Shown here: positions 41,237 through 52,906 of the stretch, one piece after another
Numbering within the stretch: the stretch's first letter is position 1
How the letters are laid out: each line of letters opens with the position of its first letter
Assembly (NCBI GenBank): GCA_023213395.1
Contig: CM041465.1
Coordinates: forward strand, 30,573,741 to 30,637,740
DNA: 64,000 nucleotides
Origin: Cycas panzhihuaensis
Lineage: Eukaryota > Cycadophyta
Direction of reading: 5' to 3'
Notes under the pieces: generated by a model
Database searches by the model: none
Seen by the model: the letters and a program-made list of their open reading frames with translations, nothing else
Told to the model about the DNA's origin: nothing
Program-made: the position numbers and the translations under genes

Positions 41237-42232
41237 ATGGTACAAACAAGGAAAGGATACAAAGAGAAAGGTGAAGCTTTTCTTGTGTTGCAATCACCAA
41301 GAAGACAAAGAAAGAATCGAAGCACCATGGTTGAAAAAGAAGATGGAGAAATTAGATTTGGAAAGTTTGAGAAGAACGTAGAAGTTTTGATGCAAATGAT
41401 GACCCAACTTCTACCTCTAGTCAAGGGAAAAGGCAAAGAGAAAGAAGTTGAAGGAGGATCCACATATGACCACAACCATGAAGAGGAAGAGGAGGAGACC
41501 TTAAAGCACTCATTTGAAGAAAGCAAGGGTATTTCATCTCATCAACCGTTCAAGGTGGAGGCAAAGTTGGATATTCCAACTTATGATGGAGAGGTAAATG
41601 CTGAAAAGTTGGACCATTGGTTGGATCAACTTGAAGCCTACTTCACAATTTATGCTTATAGTAATGCTCAAAAGTTTTCATTTGCTAGGCTCAAATTGTG
41701 TAAACATGCATTGACATGGTGGAATGCATATTTGAAGACTCATGATGTATCTTCTTTTTTATGGATGGATTTTAAGAAAATAATAAAGAAGCAATTCTAC
41801 CCCATAAGTCATGAGGAAGACCAATGGGTCGCTTGGCAATATTTACGTCAAGGGAGAGGTGTATGTGTCAAAGACTATACTTCTTTATTTTTTAGGCATG
41901 GCATGCTACTTGGTATTAATATGGATGAACATATCACTCTTATGAAATTCATTGGAGGATTACATGAATACATAAGGAAGGAACTAAGGCTTTTTAAGGT
42001 TCAATCCATTGGAGAAGCAAGTAGAATGGCTATGGCAATAGAAAGTAAAAGCAAGAAACCTACATTCATGTCTAAAGATTCTACTTTTACTTCTAATAAG
42101 TATGAAAAGAATCCTAAATTGCATTCATCTAAAAGGTAAGAAGGAAAGAAGAAAAGAACTAATTTTGTTAAAAGATCTAACTATTGTGAGCATTGTGATA
42201 TTAGTGGTCATATTGCAGCAAAGTGTTGGAAG
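41237..42232 (+). pseudogene. Gypsy-L gag
   Basis: ATG at 41237; 300 residues to a TAA at 42137, then the same frame continues into pol. Acidic, Lys/Glu-rich N-terminus (to residue 100), then a retrotransposon gag capsid domain: YDGEVNAEKLDHWLDQLEAY, ARLKLCKHALTWWNAYL, WMDFKKIIKKQFYP, VKDYTSLFFRHGMLLGI and KFIGGLHEYIRKELRLF. A CCHC knuckle (CEHCDISGHIAAKC, about 42187-42228) follows the stop. The start was chosen because it is the first ATG after the primer site that opens the full frame. Confidence 0.9.
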
Positions 42233-43750
42233 TTGCATCCAGAGCTAAAGCCAAAGCATATCAAGGATATGGAATTAAGAAAGGAGGAGAAAGGGAAAGC
42301 ACTACTTTCTGAGGTGGAGATTCAAAGTGAAGGAGAAGAAGAGAAGGTTACTCTACTTACAAATTATGGAGATGATGCTACAAGGGAGGAACTATTTCAC
42401 TTGAAGCTTCAAGTAGGAAATGATATTATTGGTGCCATTATAGATCCGGGGAGCCAAAAGAATTTGATCTCAGAAAGTTTGGTAAAGAGCATTGGGTCGG
42501 TAACTACTCCTCACCCTCACCCATATCCTCTTGGTTGGATCCATAAAGATGTGGAAATGCAAATATCAAAGCAATGTACACTTAAATTTTCCATCACTAA
42601 TGATTTTGTTGATGAAGTAATATGTGATGTGGTGCCATTAGATGTATGCCATGTTGTGCTTGGGAGTCCCTACTTGTGGGATCGAGATGCACTCTTCTAT
42701 CGAAGAGAGAGAAAGTATCAGTTGATGAAGGATAACGAGGGCTTCACCATAAAGGCCACAAAGAAGCACTTGGATAAGATAGCATTAATTTCAGCCACTC
42801 AAGCAAAAAGGATGATCAATGCATGTGGTAAATTCATCATCTTAATGGTAAGGAGAAAAGAAGAGCCAGGAGATGAAGAAGGGCCTTCTACTCACACTCT
42901 TCTTATATCACCTAAACAAATGCAACAAATTGAGGAGTTAAAGACAAGGTATGATATTCTATTTCAACATGTTGATGGGCTACCACCAAAGAGAAAGATA
43001 GAGCATGAGATCACTCTTGTAGGAGATGCACCATTGCCTAATGTTGCTTTGTATAGGCACTCCATTGTAGAGAATAATGAGATAAAGAGGCAAGTTGAGG
43101 AGTTGCTTGATCAAGGGGTCATAAGACCTTCATGTTCGCCTTGTGGGTCACCAATTGTCTTGGTGCCTAAGAAGGATGGAGGATGGAGTATGTGTATAGA
43201 CTTTCGTGCTCTGAATAAAATTACAATTAAAAATCGGTACCCTTTGCCTCGCATAGATGATTTGCTTGATCAAATTCAGTATGCTTGTTATTTTACTAAG
43301 TTGGATTTGAAAAGCGGTTATCACCAAGTTAGGGTCAAGGAGGAGGACACATGGAAGACAGCCTTCAAAACAAAGCAAGGACTCTTTGAATGGATGGTTA
43401 TGCCTTTCGGATTGTGTAATGCTCCTGCAACATTCATGAGGCTAATGAATGAAATGTTAAGGCCTTACTTGGATAATTTTGTTGTTGTCTATCTTGATGA
43501 CATTTTGATTTTCAGCAACACATGGGAGGAATATTTGCAGCATATAGAAGAAGTTTTAAAGACTATGGCTAAGCATCATTTGAAACTTAATGTGAAGAAG
43601 TGTGAATTTGGCAAGGAGAACTTGATCTTCTTAGGCTTTGTGGTTGGAGGAGGAAAGTTGAGCATCGATCCACTCAAGACTCAAGCCATCCTCAAATGGC
43701 CTAGGCCAACAAACATCACAGAGGTGAGAAGTTTTTTAGGAGCTTGTTAA
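42233..43750 (+). pseudogene. Gypsy-L protease and reverse transcriptase
   Basis: 505 residues open. Protease: residues 60-150, active site IIDPGSQKNLISE where relatives have DSGS, so Ser is Pro while the catalytic Asp stays; the protease ends HVVLGSPYLW. RT: DGLPPKRKIEHEITLVGDAP, QGVIRPSCSPCGSPIVLVPK, WSMCIDFRALNKITIKN, LDLKSGYHQVRVKEEDTWKT, MPFGLCNAPATFMRL and VYLDDILIFS, with YLDD at 43490-43501 intact. The frame stops at a TAA at 43748 inside the FLGAC(Q)YLRKFI block, a likely C-to-T change of CAA. Would copy element RNA into DNA. Confidence 0.92.
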
Positions 43751-45292
43751 TACTTGAGAAAGTTTATTCTTCATTTCTCACAGGTTGCAGCACCTCTACA
43801 TGGATTGACAAAATCTAGTAAAAGGTTTACTTGGGGTTCCAATGAGGAAGAAGCTTTCCTTCTTTTAAAGAAGAAAATTTGTGAAGCACCGATTTTGGCA
43901 ATGCCAAATTTGCAAAGGCCTTTTGAAGTAGAAGCTGATGCAAGTGGAAATGCGATGGGAGCTGTCCTTATTCAAGATGGGAAGCCTATTGCTTACCATT
44001 CGGAAGTCTTCACCCCTCAAGTGAAAAACTACCCAACATATGATCGAGAAATATTTGCACTTCATCAAGCATGCAAGCATTGGAGGTCCTACTTACTTGG
44101 AAAAGAGGTTGTAGTTCATACCGATCATAAGCCTCTTCAATTTTTACAAACCCAAAGTAAATTACAACAAGTAAGACACATGAAGTGGATGAGTTATTTA
44201 CAGCAATTCAATATTGTAATTAAGTACAAAAAGGGATCTACTAACAAAATTGCTGATATGTTATCTAGACCACCTTGTTCCACTTCTTCTTCTACTTTTG
44301 TTTGTAGTTCTCTTATGAGTTTGCAGGTAGAGCCAATACATCATGAAGAGTACAAAGACTTGTACCATGAAGATGAAGCTTTGAAGGAAGAATTAGAGAA
44401 CCTAGCGAAGGAAGACCTTCCCACTTGCTTGGAAGGATGGTCTACTTTCGTAGGGGAGCAGCTCTATGTTCCATCAAAAGGAGACAAGATCAAGTGGCTT
44501 AGAGAAGCCCATACTTCTAAAGTAGCTGGTCACTTTGGTATAGAGAAGACTTTAGCAAACTTGAGAAGATATGTTGTATGGCCAAAAATGCAAAATGATG
44601 TAAAAAGATATGTAAAAGGATGTGTAATGTGTAATACTTCTAAGCCTTCTTCTAGAAAATTAGGATTGTATACACCACTTCCTATTCCCACTAGACCTTG
44701 GGAAAGTATCTCCATTGATTTCTTAGGGGGACTTCCCATGACTAGGAAGGGACATGATTATCTCTTTGTTGTTGTAGATAAGTTCAATAAAATGATATGT
44801 CTAATACCTTGTAAGAAGACAATCACAGGAACAGGAGCAACTGAGTTATTCTTCGAGCATGTATGGAAGAATTTTGGCTTGCCTTCTTCCATCATTTCAG
44901 ATCGGGACACTCGATTCCTTTCTTCGTTTTGTAAGTCACTATGGGAGGTGATGGATACCAAATTGAAGAGGAGTACAAGTTTCCATCCTCAAACAGATGG
45001 ACTAACTGAAGTAGTGAACAGAACTTTGGTACATTTATTGAGGGGGTACAATTCCAAGCATCCAAAGACTTGGGATGAATCATTGGCTTTTCTACAATTG
45101 GCATTTAATAGAGCAATGCATGCATCACACTCTAAAGCACCTTTTGAGGTTTGTTTGGGATACTTGCCTCAAAGTCCATTTGACTTAGAGTTTTCCATGC
45201 AAGCTAAGGAAGGATCCGTCAAAGAGAAGGAGGAGCATGACAAGGCTTTAAGATACTTGGAGAAGATCCAGAGTCCACAAAGAAGTACATGA
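43751..45292 (+). pseudogene. Gypsy-L RNase H and integrase
   Basis: 512 residues open in the same frame as gag and RT. RNase H: VEADASGNAMGAVLIQDGKP, YDREIFALHQACKHWRSYL, VHTDHKPLQFL and KIADMLSRPP, so Asp, Glu and Asp are all there. Integrase HHCC domain (AHTSKVAGHFGIEKTL to GCVMCNTSK), core Asp in SIDFLGGLP, second Asp in IISDRDTRF, Glu in TDGLTEVVNRT: complete. The frame ends at 45292 in EKIQSPQRST because of a one-base shift near 45275-45290; the tail continues in another frame. The best preserved integrase in the window. Confidence 0.93.
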
Positions 45293-45824
45293 TCAACTTC
45301 TAAGGACTCAACAAAAGTACAAGGAAAGACATGACAAGCATAGGCAAGAGTGTACTTTTCAAGAAGGAGATTTAGTATGATTATACTTGAGCAAGGAGAG
45401 GTTAAAAGGAGAAGGCAAGAAACTCAAACCTATAAGGTATGGAGCATTGAAGATTTTGAGAAAAGTAGGTGGGAATGGTTTGGAAGTTGATGTTGGAGGT
45501 TATATGGAAATATATTGAGTAGTAAATGGTGAATAGTTAAAAGTGTTTGAGGGGTGGATGGTAGATGAGGAAGAGGAGGAGTTCACTTTACCTTCAGTTG
45601 ATGACTTGTATTTGGAAAGTGAGGAGCCTCTCAAAGAAGATTGTATCTTGGAGAGAAAATGTACCAAAACAAGACATAAGACACATGAATCTTTCAGGAT
45701 TGGAGTAGCAAGACAATTGCCTAGTAAGGCCAAGTGGTTTAGTAGGCAACAAGGAGAACAACACTTCCCCCATCTCCAATTCTAAGCCAAACAGGAGTTG
45801 GCTATTTTCCAAGGAGGGGAGCCA
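45293..45824 (+). pseudogene. Gypsy-L integrase C-terminal tail and polypurine tract
   Basis: In the shifted frame: KERHDKHRQECTFQEGDLV, KLKPIRYGALKILRKVGGNG, then stops near 45375, 45520 and 45535, and an acidic stretch FEGWMVDEEEEEFTLPSVDD up to a TAA at 45783. The tail corresponds to the beta-rich C-terminal domain; no chromodomain was seen. A purine tract aaggaggggag (45811-45821) precedes the LTR. Confidence 0.75.
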
Positions 45825-46891
45825 TGATCCAGGAGGATCTACCATATGTTTACAGGATGCAGAAAATGCTAGGCATTGGCATAACTGAAAGAGATATGGC
45901 CAAATGGTATGAAAATTATATGAAATTTTGTGTAAAGGTAGAAGACACATCCCACTACATGTGTACAAAAGGTGGGGTTCAGAAAATATCATTTGATTAG
46001 AGTTCAAGCCTTGTTTTGCATAAAATTAATCTCACAGCTAGCAGAAAAACAACAAATACATATTATCATTAAATGAATAAAAATGCTGCCAAATGACATC
46101 CAAATGAGCTAAAATTTTGAGGAAGTGGAGGGGACATGCGTTCCTATACGTGTGCCAAATTTGAGCCGAATTGGAGTGCGTTAAGGTCAGTTACAAGCTG
46201 CAAGTTCAAGCCTTATTTTGCATAAAATTAATCCCACAGTTAGCAGAAAAACAGCAAATACATATTATCATTAAATGAATAAAAATGCGGTCAAATGACA
46301 TCCAAATGAGTTAAAATTTTGAGGAAGCAGAGGGGACATGCGTTCCTATGCGTGTACCAAATTTGAGCCAAATTGGAGTCCGTTAAGGTCAATTACAAGC
46401 CGCAACTCTTAAGAATTGCATGAAGGCCACTTAGACAACATGCATTCTGGTGGTTAGTGGTTATACTTGCATGATTGCCACTTGTTAAACATGCAATTTT
46501 GGTTTCTTTCTATAAATTGAGCCCTATTATGGGTTGGAGAGGTGGTTTTTGGAGGTGAAAGGCACTGGACTTGGGAAGCATCCTTGGAGAAGCATTTTGG
46601 AGGGTTGGAGTCCCCCTTATGGTATAATTGGATCATTTATTCCTTGTAAATTAACCATTCTTTTGCTAGTTGATTTCTCCACCATTAAATGGAGATTTTC
46701 ATAGTTTAATAAAAGTACTACTCCTCATACTTTTGGAGCAATGTCAAGAATAAATGATTTGGTGTAGAATTTCCTTTTGTGGGCTCATTGTTGTTTTGAT
46801 GTTATTGAGATTTCTACACTAACTCCCAGGATCTCAAGGAGAAAAGGTTGATAATTGACTTCTTCACCAATTAAGCTCTATTTTGGGATCA
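45825..46891 (+). repeat. Gypsy-L 3' LTR
   Basis: 1067 bp, TGATCCAGGAGG to TTTTGGGATCA; TATA box TATAAAT at about 46511-46517. Contains the 202-bp tandem pair at 46002-46203 and 46204-46405. Followed by the TSD tatac. Confidence 0.93.
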
Positions 46892-46896
46892 TATAC

Positions 46897-47142
46897 ATTG
46901 TCTGGCTGAAAGATTTGGGAGGTAGTATGTTGGTACATAGGTAGGTTAGTATGAGAGGGAGGATGAGATCCTCAACCTGTTCAAATGTGCAGTCCTTATT
47001 ATTGTAATATTATTATTATTTACGAGGTGGTTTTTATCCCCTAAAGGGGTTTTCCACCTACTAGATCTGGTGCACTTTCTTGTGGTTTTGAATGGTTCTT
47101 ATATTTACATTCACTTCCTGTTTATGTACCCTCTCTCCATCA
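46897..47142 (+). repeat. Copia-K 3' LTR, second part
   Basis: Continues the LTR after Gypsy-L, with the copia-like palindromic phrase atcccctaaaggggtttt and the end CTCTCCATCA. Right after it is gagac and Gypsy-J gag. No 5' copy exists in the window to confirm the end. Confidence 0.7.
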
Positions 47143-49593
47143 GAGACTAAGGAACAATTCGATGAAGGGTTTGAAACAAGTGGTGCTCAGACACCTTAAG
47201 AACAAGAAATTGCAAGACATGTAGATCAAATGGTGATAACATCTGCCCCAATTAGATTTGATATAGTTAGTGCAGAAAAAAGAAGAAATTCCAAAAGAAG
47301 AAAATTTGGAACAAAAGAATATGTCAAAAAAAGAGGATGAAGCCTGAGGGAAGAAGGAAGAAATAAATATGGATTCTACTTCGAAGGACCTAAGTGACCA
47401 TGAGGAAAAGGCAAAGGAAGGTCCCTCGACATATTGGGAGAATTGGTTAACATGACAACTATTGGAAAACTCGTCGGAGAAGGGATTCAAGCGATCATTT
47501 TTGATAGAGACATTATCAATGCAGGTACCAAGAGTGCCTGAGCCTATCCATCTAAAGACACCTTTTAAGAATCACTTGTTTAGAGGGGAGAGTATTGGGG
47601 GAAAGCAAACCTAGAACACCATCGAAACCCAAGATATTAGGAGAGGAGGAGATTATTCCATAGGAAGGAATAACATCACTTAATCCTTCAGAGGAAAAAA
47701 TTTTACCATCATTGGGAAGTACACCACTAAACTTGCCAAAATAGGATGACTCAAGGGAATTTGGTAAATTGATTTTTAATGACACATTGGATACTTCTAA
47801 ACATGTCTATCTTTTTCAAAATTTGGAAGATTACGGATGAATAAGAAATTAAGGCAAGATTGACATGTACATTAATAGGCATACCATTGGCATGGTACAA
47901 GGATTTGGATAAAGCAAAAACATTGGAGAATGTGAAGAAGTAGATTGAAGAAAGGTTCTAGAAATTCTGCAGCAACGAAACTGTTGAAATTGCATTGAAG
48001 GAAATCAAACAGAAACTTAATCAATCAATACTAACTTATATAAGTCGTATGAAGATGATAATCGCCAACATGTCAAATGAGAAAGTCACAGACCATAATA
48101 TTAAAAACTATTTTGTAAGAGGTCTAAATGAGAAACTGAGATTAATGATGCACACGCATCGCTTGAAATCCTTTAAGAATGCTAAGGAGCTAGCCCTGGA
48201 CTTCGAGGTAGAAATGGATGCCCAAACAGGAAGGCATGATCAATTACTGCTTAGATTGCAAGAAGAGTTATGGGAAATAAAACAAAATTAATACAATCGG
48301 CTAGTCTTTTAGGTGGAGAAAATAGAGGAGGAATCTGAGGTGGAAACCCTAAGAAAAGAGATAGCAAGATTGAAGATGAAAAATAAAAACGAAGAAGAGG
48401 AAGACAAAAGTAAAAAGAAAAAGGGGAAGAAGTTTCAGGTTGACCAATGGTGTCATATTTGCAAGGAGGATTTGCATTCCACAAAAAAATGCAAACAAAA
48501 CCCTATAAACAATACAATAGGAAAGCAAGATAAGTGGTGTCACATTTGCAACGCAGATAACCACAATGCGAAGAATTGTTATTTCAACCCGAGAGGACGA
48601 AGTAACAGAGGTAGAGGTAGAGGCATTGACTCGATTAGGCACTTTTATGCCACCAAAAATGCCCCAAAGTCATTAAAAAAGAAGCCACTGATGGGAAGAT
48701 GCTTAGTGTGCCTTGAGTTTGGGCATTGGAAGTTTGATTGCTCAATAGCCACAAACCATGAGCAATGTCTATTCATTTGCAAAGATTGCAGACCAAGGAA
48801 TCACAACACAGAGAATTATAAAGGGAAAGACAAGGTCATGAATTTGATGACCACAGTCCTCAAAATAAGCAAAAATGTTAAATTGCAAACTAGAGTTAAG
48901 CAAAAGGGGAAAGAAATAGCAATAGATGATTATCCCAGCCCTAAGACAGAGATAGATCATTTTGAAGCTACCAAAAGAACGTTGGAAGAGGTAGTGGGAA
49001 AAGAAGAAGAAAATAAATTGCCAATAGGCAAACTAGTGACAAAATATGTTTATACAAGGAAGAATAGACCTAAGGAGAAAGAATTTGTGGCCTAAGGAAC
49101 ACAACGTCAACCATAACTGGTTCAAGAGTATGAAATATTCAAAGGACTACCAAAAAAGGATATACCCCAAATGTTGCTATTAATGAAGAATTTAATGAAG
49201 CAATTATGTTTAACTATTCCATTGGAGCAAGTTATTGAATGGATAAAGATGAATGTATTACAGCATGAGGGATTTGTTAGGAGTTTAAAGAAAATAATAC
49301 CCTCTTTTGATCTGGATCCTACGATTTTTATTACAGTGATGGGAGAAATATTTCATAACATAATTGTTGACGAAGATGCAATGGTGAATGCGTTACCCAT
49401 GACAACTTGGAAAATGTTGAGTAGTCCAAAGTTAAAAACGACAACGTATTTATTAAAATTGGCTAATGAATTCTTGGTAAAACTTGTGGGAAAGCTATCA
49501 AATGTTAAAGTAGATGTGGTTGGCATTGTCATAAGAATTGATTTTACTATCGTTGAAATAGTAAAGGGAATGTGGCCTATCCAGCATTGTTGG
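47143..49593 (+). pseudogene. Gypsy-J gag and protease (second piece)
   Basis: Aligns with Gypsy-D from about 10489 to 12945. The charged leader (ETSGAQTP, QMVITSAPI) has several frameshifts up to 47900. The capsid domain (GIPLAWYKDLDKAKTLE, QKLNQSILTYISRMKMI, KNYFVRGLNEKLRLMM, ELALDFEVEMDAQTG) and the part after it share one frame from 47995. Four CCHC knuckles follow at about 48450-48820: WCHICKEDLHSTKKC, WCHICNADNHNAKNC, RCLVCLEFGHWKFDC, FICKDCRPRNHNTENY, the last with Tyr for its final Cys. The protease has VDEDAMVNALPMTTW near 49370-49410 (Asp kept, flanking glycines lost). It ends at 49593, where the Gypsy-M 5' LTR starts. Confidence 0.83.
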
Positions 49594-50213
49594 TGTAGCA
49601 CTCCAAAATATGGTCAAAGGTATAGCATATGAGCATTCAAATGAAAGGTCTCTGAACGACGATTCCAACGGTTCAGACGAAAGTCAATTTCGACATCCCT
49701 ATCAAAAGTTATGACCATTTAAATTCAGCCTGCCAGTTTTTAGAGAAGTTGTGGCCGACTTCTCCTGATTATGTTGGGCGCACTCCTCCCTGCTCTGGCC
49801 GACTTCATTTTGTCCTAGTTTGTGTGCCTATATATAGGGACTTTAAGATCATTTGAAATTATCCATTTGTGAAGCTTTTTCCTCCTCATTTTCGGCCTTA
49901 AGGCAAGTGCAGATTTTCGGCCTTAGAGCTGCAAATTCTCACAGGATCCCGGCCTCGAAGGGTTTGGTGATTGTTGCAGGCAGTATAGGTACTCTATTGG
50001 AACTCTACTTATATTTTGTACACTTTGGTATCGCATTTTTGTATTTAACCTATAATTGGAGATATAATTTTGGATCAAAAGGTGTTTGCCATCTGTGAAT
50101 TTGCTCTATTTGGTTTTAGTATTTGTGGTCTTTTTTTCTATTATTGTTCTGTTTCTGTGAATTCGCCCTACTCTGCTCTATTTTTTGCCCAATTGGGTAA
50201 AGGACTTGTTACA
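49594..50213 (+). repeat. Gypsy-M 5' LTR
   Basis: 620 bp, TGTAGCACTCC to ACTTGTTACA. TATA-like TATATATA at 49829-49836. The cctcgaaggg block near 49953 is shared with the Gypsy-C LTR, otherwise the two LTRs have diverged. Confidence 0.92.
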
Positions 50214-50215
50214 AG

Positions 50216-50227
50216 TGGTATCAGAGC
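50216..50227 (+). other. Gypsy-M primer-binding site, initiator-Met tRNA
   Basis: TGGTATCAGAGC two bases after the LTR. Confidence 0.94.
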
Positions 50228-50349
50228 TTCGTTCCGAAGCGGGGAATTTTTCACAAGGGGAAGGAAATTTTGACCCACCCTCCCACCCTAGCAATTTAGA
50301 AAGGACCAAGACGGAATTAAGATTCAGAAAAATCAACCCACAAAACAAA

Positions 50350-51310
50350 ATGCTGAGGTCCCACAATTCAGAAGAACAAGCAGTAGAAACCTTGACCGTA
50401 GTCATGGAGGAACTTTCGCAACAAATCAAGAACCCAAACGGAAGATTGGACAAACAAGAGATAGCTCAGCCAAAAATAGAACAGGATTCAGATCAAGAGA
50501 CAAGTCAGGGGAACCCAGAAGGTAGGTTTAAGGAAGGAATTGTTTTCCAACGAAGAAATGTGAATCAAGGAGGACCAAAGATCGCATTTGAAAAATTCGA
50601 TCCAGAAAAAACACGGGACATAAGAGCATGGCTACTTCAAATGGAAACATATTTCGCAGTAAACAAAACACCAAGCATAGATATGGTGCCCATTGCCTCC
50701 TTACATCTCTATGGACGAGCCTTGAATTGGTATTATTGGTGGAAAAAGATGCAAGGACCTCAGCAAGAGGAATGGAGAAATTTCAGAACAGCCATCATCA
50801 ACCAATATGAAGACTCTTGGTCTATGAATTACTTTGCACAGTTGACAAGACTGCAGCAGACAGGATCAGTTCGCGAATATACGGAACAATTTCAGATGTT
50901 ACAATGTATGGTTACATCAAACATTCCTCAGGAGTGTCTAAGGGAGACATATATAAGCGGGCTCAAGGTCCCCATTAGATTTCGGGTATTAGCGCAGCAA
51001 CACGGAGCATTAGAAGAGATCATAAACCACGCTCGATGTGTTGAAGCTGAACTTAAAGAAACCAGGCCTACCTTCGTGCGTAGAACGGATTTTGCTTCAC
51101 CATCTAACACGAACTGGCATAGGTCAGGAGTTAAATCAGATGCTCCGCTTGCAATAAAAAATACAACGGAAAACTCCATGCGACAAGAACACATACAGAA
51201 AGGTACTTGTTTCAAATGCAGAGGGAAATGGAATTGAGAGCACCAATGCACGGGAAAGAAGGTATTTATGCTGCATAATGAAGAACTGGAGATACCTGAA
51301 CAAATAGAAG
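50350..51310 (+). pseudogene. Gypsy-M gag
   Basis: The frame is open upstream to 50185, which overlaps the LTR, so I take the ATG at 50350 (MLRSHNSEEQAVETLTVVME) as the gag start. Capsid domain: FEKFDPEKTRDIRAWLLQME, ASLHLYGRALNWYYWWKKMQ, WRNFRTAIINQYEDSWSMNY, VREYTEQFQMLQCMV and LRETYISGLKVPIRF. The knuckle is of the chromovirus form with wide spacing, CFKCRGKWN, TGA stop at 51235, EHQC. After the stop the frame goes on to about 51310, where a one-base shift moves to the pol frame. Confidence 0.9.
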
Positions 51311-52906
51311 AAGATACTACCTGCATCGGAAGATAACAATGAACACACCGAAGCTGAACTAGATGAACTACTAGAAATTGATACAGAAAATGTTCAAATA
51401 TCTCTGCAGGCCATAACAGGTCAAAGCATAGCACCTCAAACACTACGATTTGAAGGTATGCTGAAAGGAGCCCCAATAGCGGTGTTGGTGGATAGTGGGA
51501 GCACATACAATTTTATCAACAAACCAACATCCCAAAAGCTGGGAGTCAAGGTGGAACCATTAAAAACCTTCCAGGTCTCAATTGCTAATGGCAAGACAGC
51601 ACCTTGCGGAGGATTCTGCAGAAACATCAACTTGAAAATTGGTGAGTATCCGCTGATCTCTAATATATTTGCGATGCAGATAGGAGGCGTTGATATAGCC
51701 CTAGGGGTACGGTGGTTACAAACCTTAGGAAATACGATCACCAACTACATGACCAGAGTCATGTGCTTCCAAATAAACGACACAAAATACATACTACGGG
51801 GACTTAAATATCCACCAACACAATTAGTGTCATCTCACAGAATGGAAAGAATCATGCAGAAGAAAGTACCCAGATACATAGTGTCATGCCACAAGATAGA
51901 AATCCAAGAAATTCGAACGGAAATACAATACATCTTGGACGAATATAAACAAGTATTCGAAGAACCAAAAGGATTACCTCCAGCAAGAGAAATTCAGCAC
52001 GCGATTGATTTAATCCTAGGAACAACACCAATGAACATAAGGCCGTACAGGCATCCATACCATATGAGGAAAGAGATCGAGAACATAACCAGAGAATTAC
52101 TTGCACACGGCCATATTCAGACTAGCATAAGCCGGTTTGCATCATCGGTGGTTGTTAGACCTAAGAAAGACGGCACAATCAGGATGTGCGTAGATTACAG
52201 GGGATTAAACAAGTTGACTGTAAAAAATAGATATCCTATCCCCAGGATCGATGACCTACTAGACGAAATACATGGAGCAAAATACTTCTCCAAGATAGAC
52301 CTCCGATCGGGATACCATCAAATTCAGGAAAAAGAGGGGGACGTCCACAAGACAACATTCAGAACTCATGAGGGACTGTTCGAATTTAGAGTGATGCCAT
52401 TTGGTCTAACCAACGCTTCAACAATGTTCCAGGCCACTATGAATTCCACATTCAAGGAATGTTTGAGGAAATTCATACTAATCTTTTTTGATGATATCCT
52501 CATTTATAGCAAAACATGGAGAGAACATTTGGAACACCTGAGATTAGTCCTAGAAATTTTAGCAAAAGGTTTGTTCTTTGCAAACAAGAAAAAATGCTCT
52601 TTTGGCCAACAGGAACTCGAATACCTCGGTCATATCATTACTCCAAACGGAATCAAGGTTGACCTTAAGAAGGTCCAAGCAATAATAGAATGGCCAGCAC
52701 CAAAGAATGTCACGGGAGTTCGCAGCTTCTTAGCAGCAGGCAGATACCTCAGGAAATTCATAAGAGGATATGCTAACATAGCAGCTCCACTTACAGATCT
52801 GACAAAAAAGGATGCTTTCACATGGAACGAAATAGCCAACAAGGCCTTTGAAGAACTAAAAATCACAATGGTAAGAGCCCCAGTTTTAGCAGTCCTAGAC
52901 TTTTGA
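51311..52906 (+). pseudogene. Gypsy-M protease and reverse transcriptase
   Basis: Protease: VLVDSGSTYNFINKPTSQKL (about 51480-51540), active site DSG intact, ending ALGVRWLQTLG. RT: GLPPAREIQHAIDLILGT, GHIQTSISRFASSVVVRPKK, IRMCVDYRGLNKLTVKN, KIDLRSGYHQIQEKEGDVHK, MPFGLTNASTMFQATMN and ILIFFDDILIYS with FFDD at 52494-52505, the normal chromovirus form. The thumb has FLAAGRYLRKFIRGYANIAA. The frame is open for 482 residues from 51458 to a TGA at 52904, at the start of RNase H. Confidence 0.92.

Larger units (their letters stand above)
40126..46891 (+). mobile_element. Gypsy-L: well preserved 6.8 kb gypsy element
   Basis: LTRs of 1068 and 1067 bp with TGATCC/GGATCA ends, an initiator-Met primer site, one gag-pol frame, polypurine tract, and a perfect TSD tatac (40121-40125, 46892-46896) inside the Copia-K LTR. 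LTRs differ by roughly 2% in the parts compared, so it is one of the youngest insertions here. Only two in-frame stops and one frameshift lie before the end of integrase. Confidence 0.95.
34251..47142 (+). mobile_element. Copia-K: copia element in Gypsy-J gag, split by Gypsy-L
   Basis: Coding body 35756-39941, polypurine tract, then a 3' LTR in two parts (39999-40125, 46897-47142). The 5-bp repeat gagac at 34246-34250 and 47143-47147 is the likely TSD, so the insert would cover 34251-47142. The 5' side is odd: no 5' LTR matching the 3' LTR, and no TGGTATCAGAGC before gag. Confidence 0.72.
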
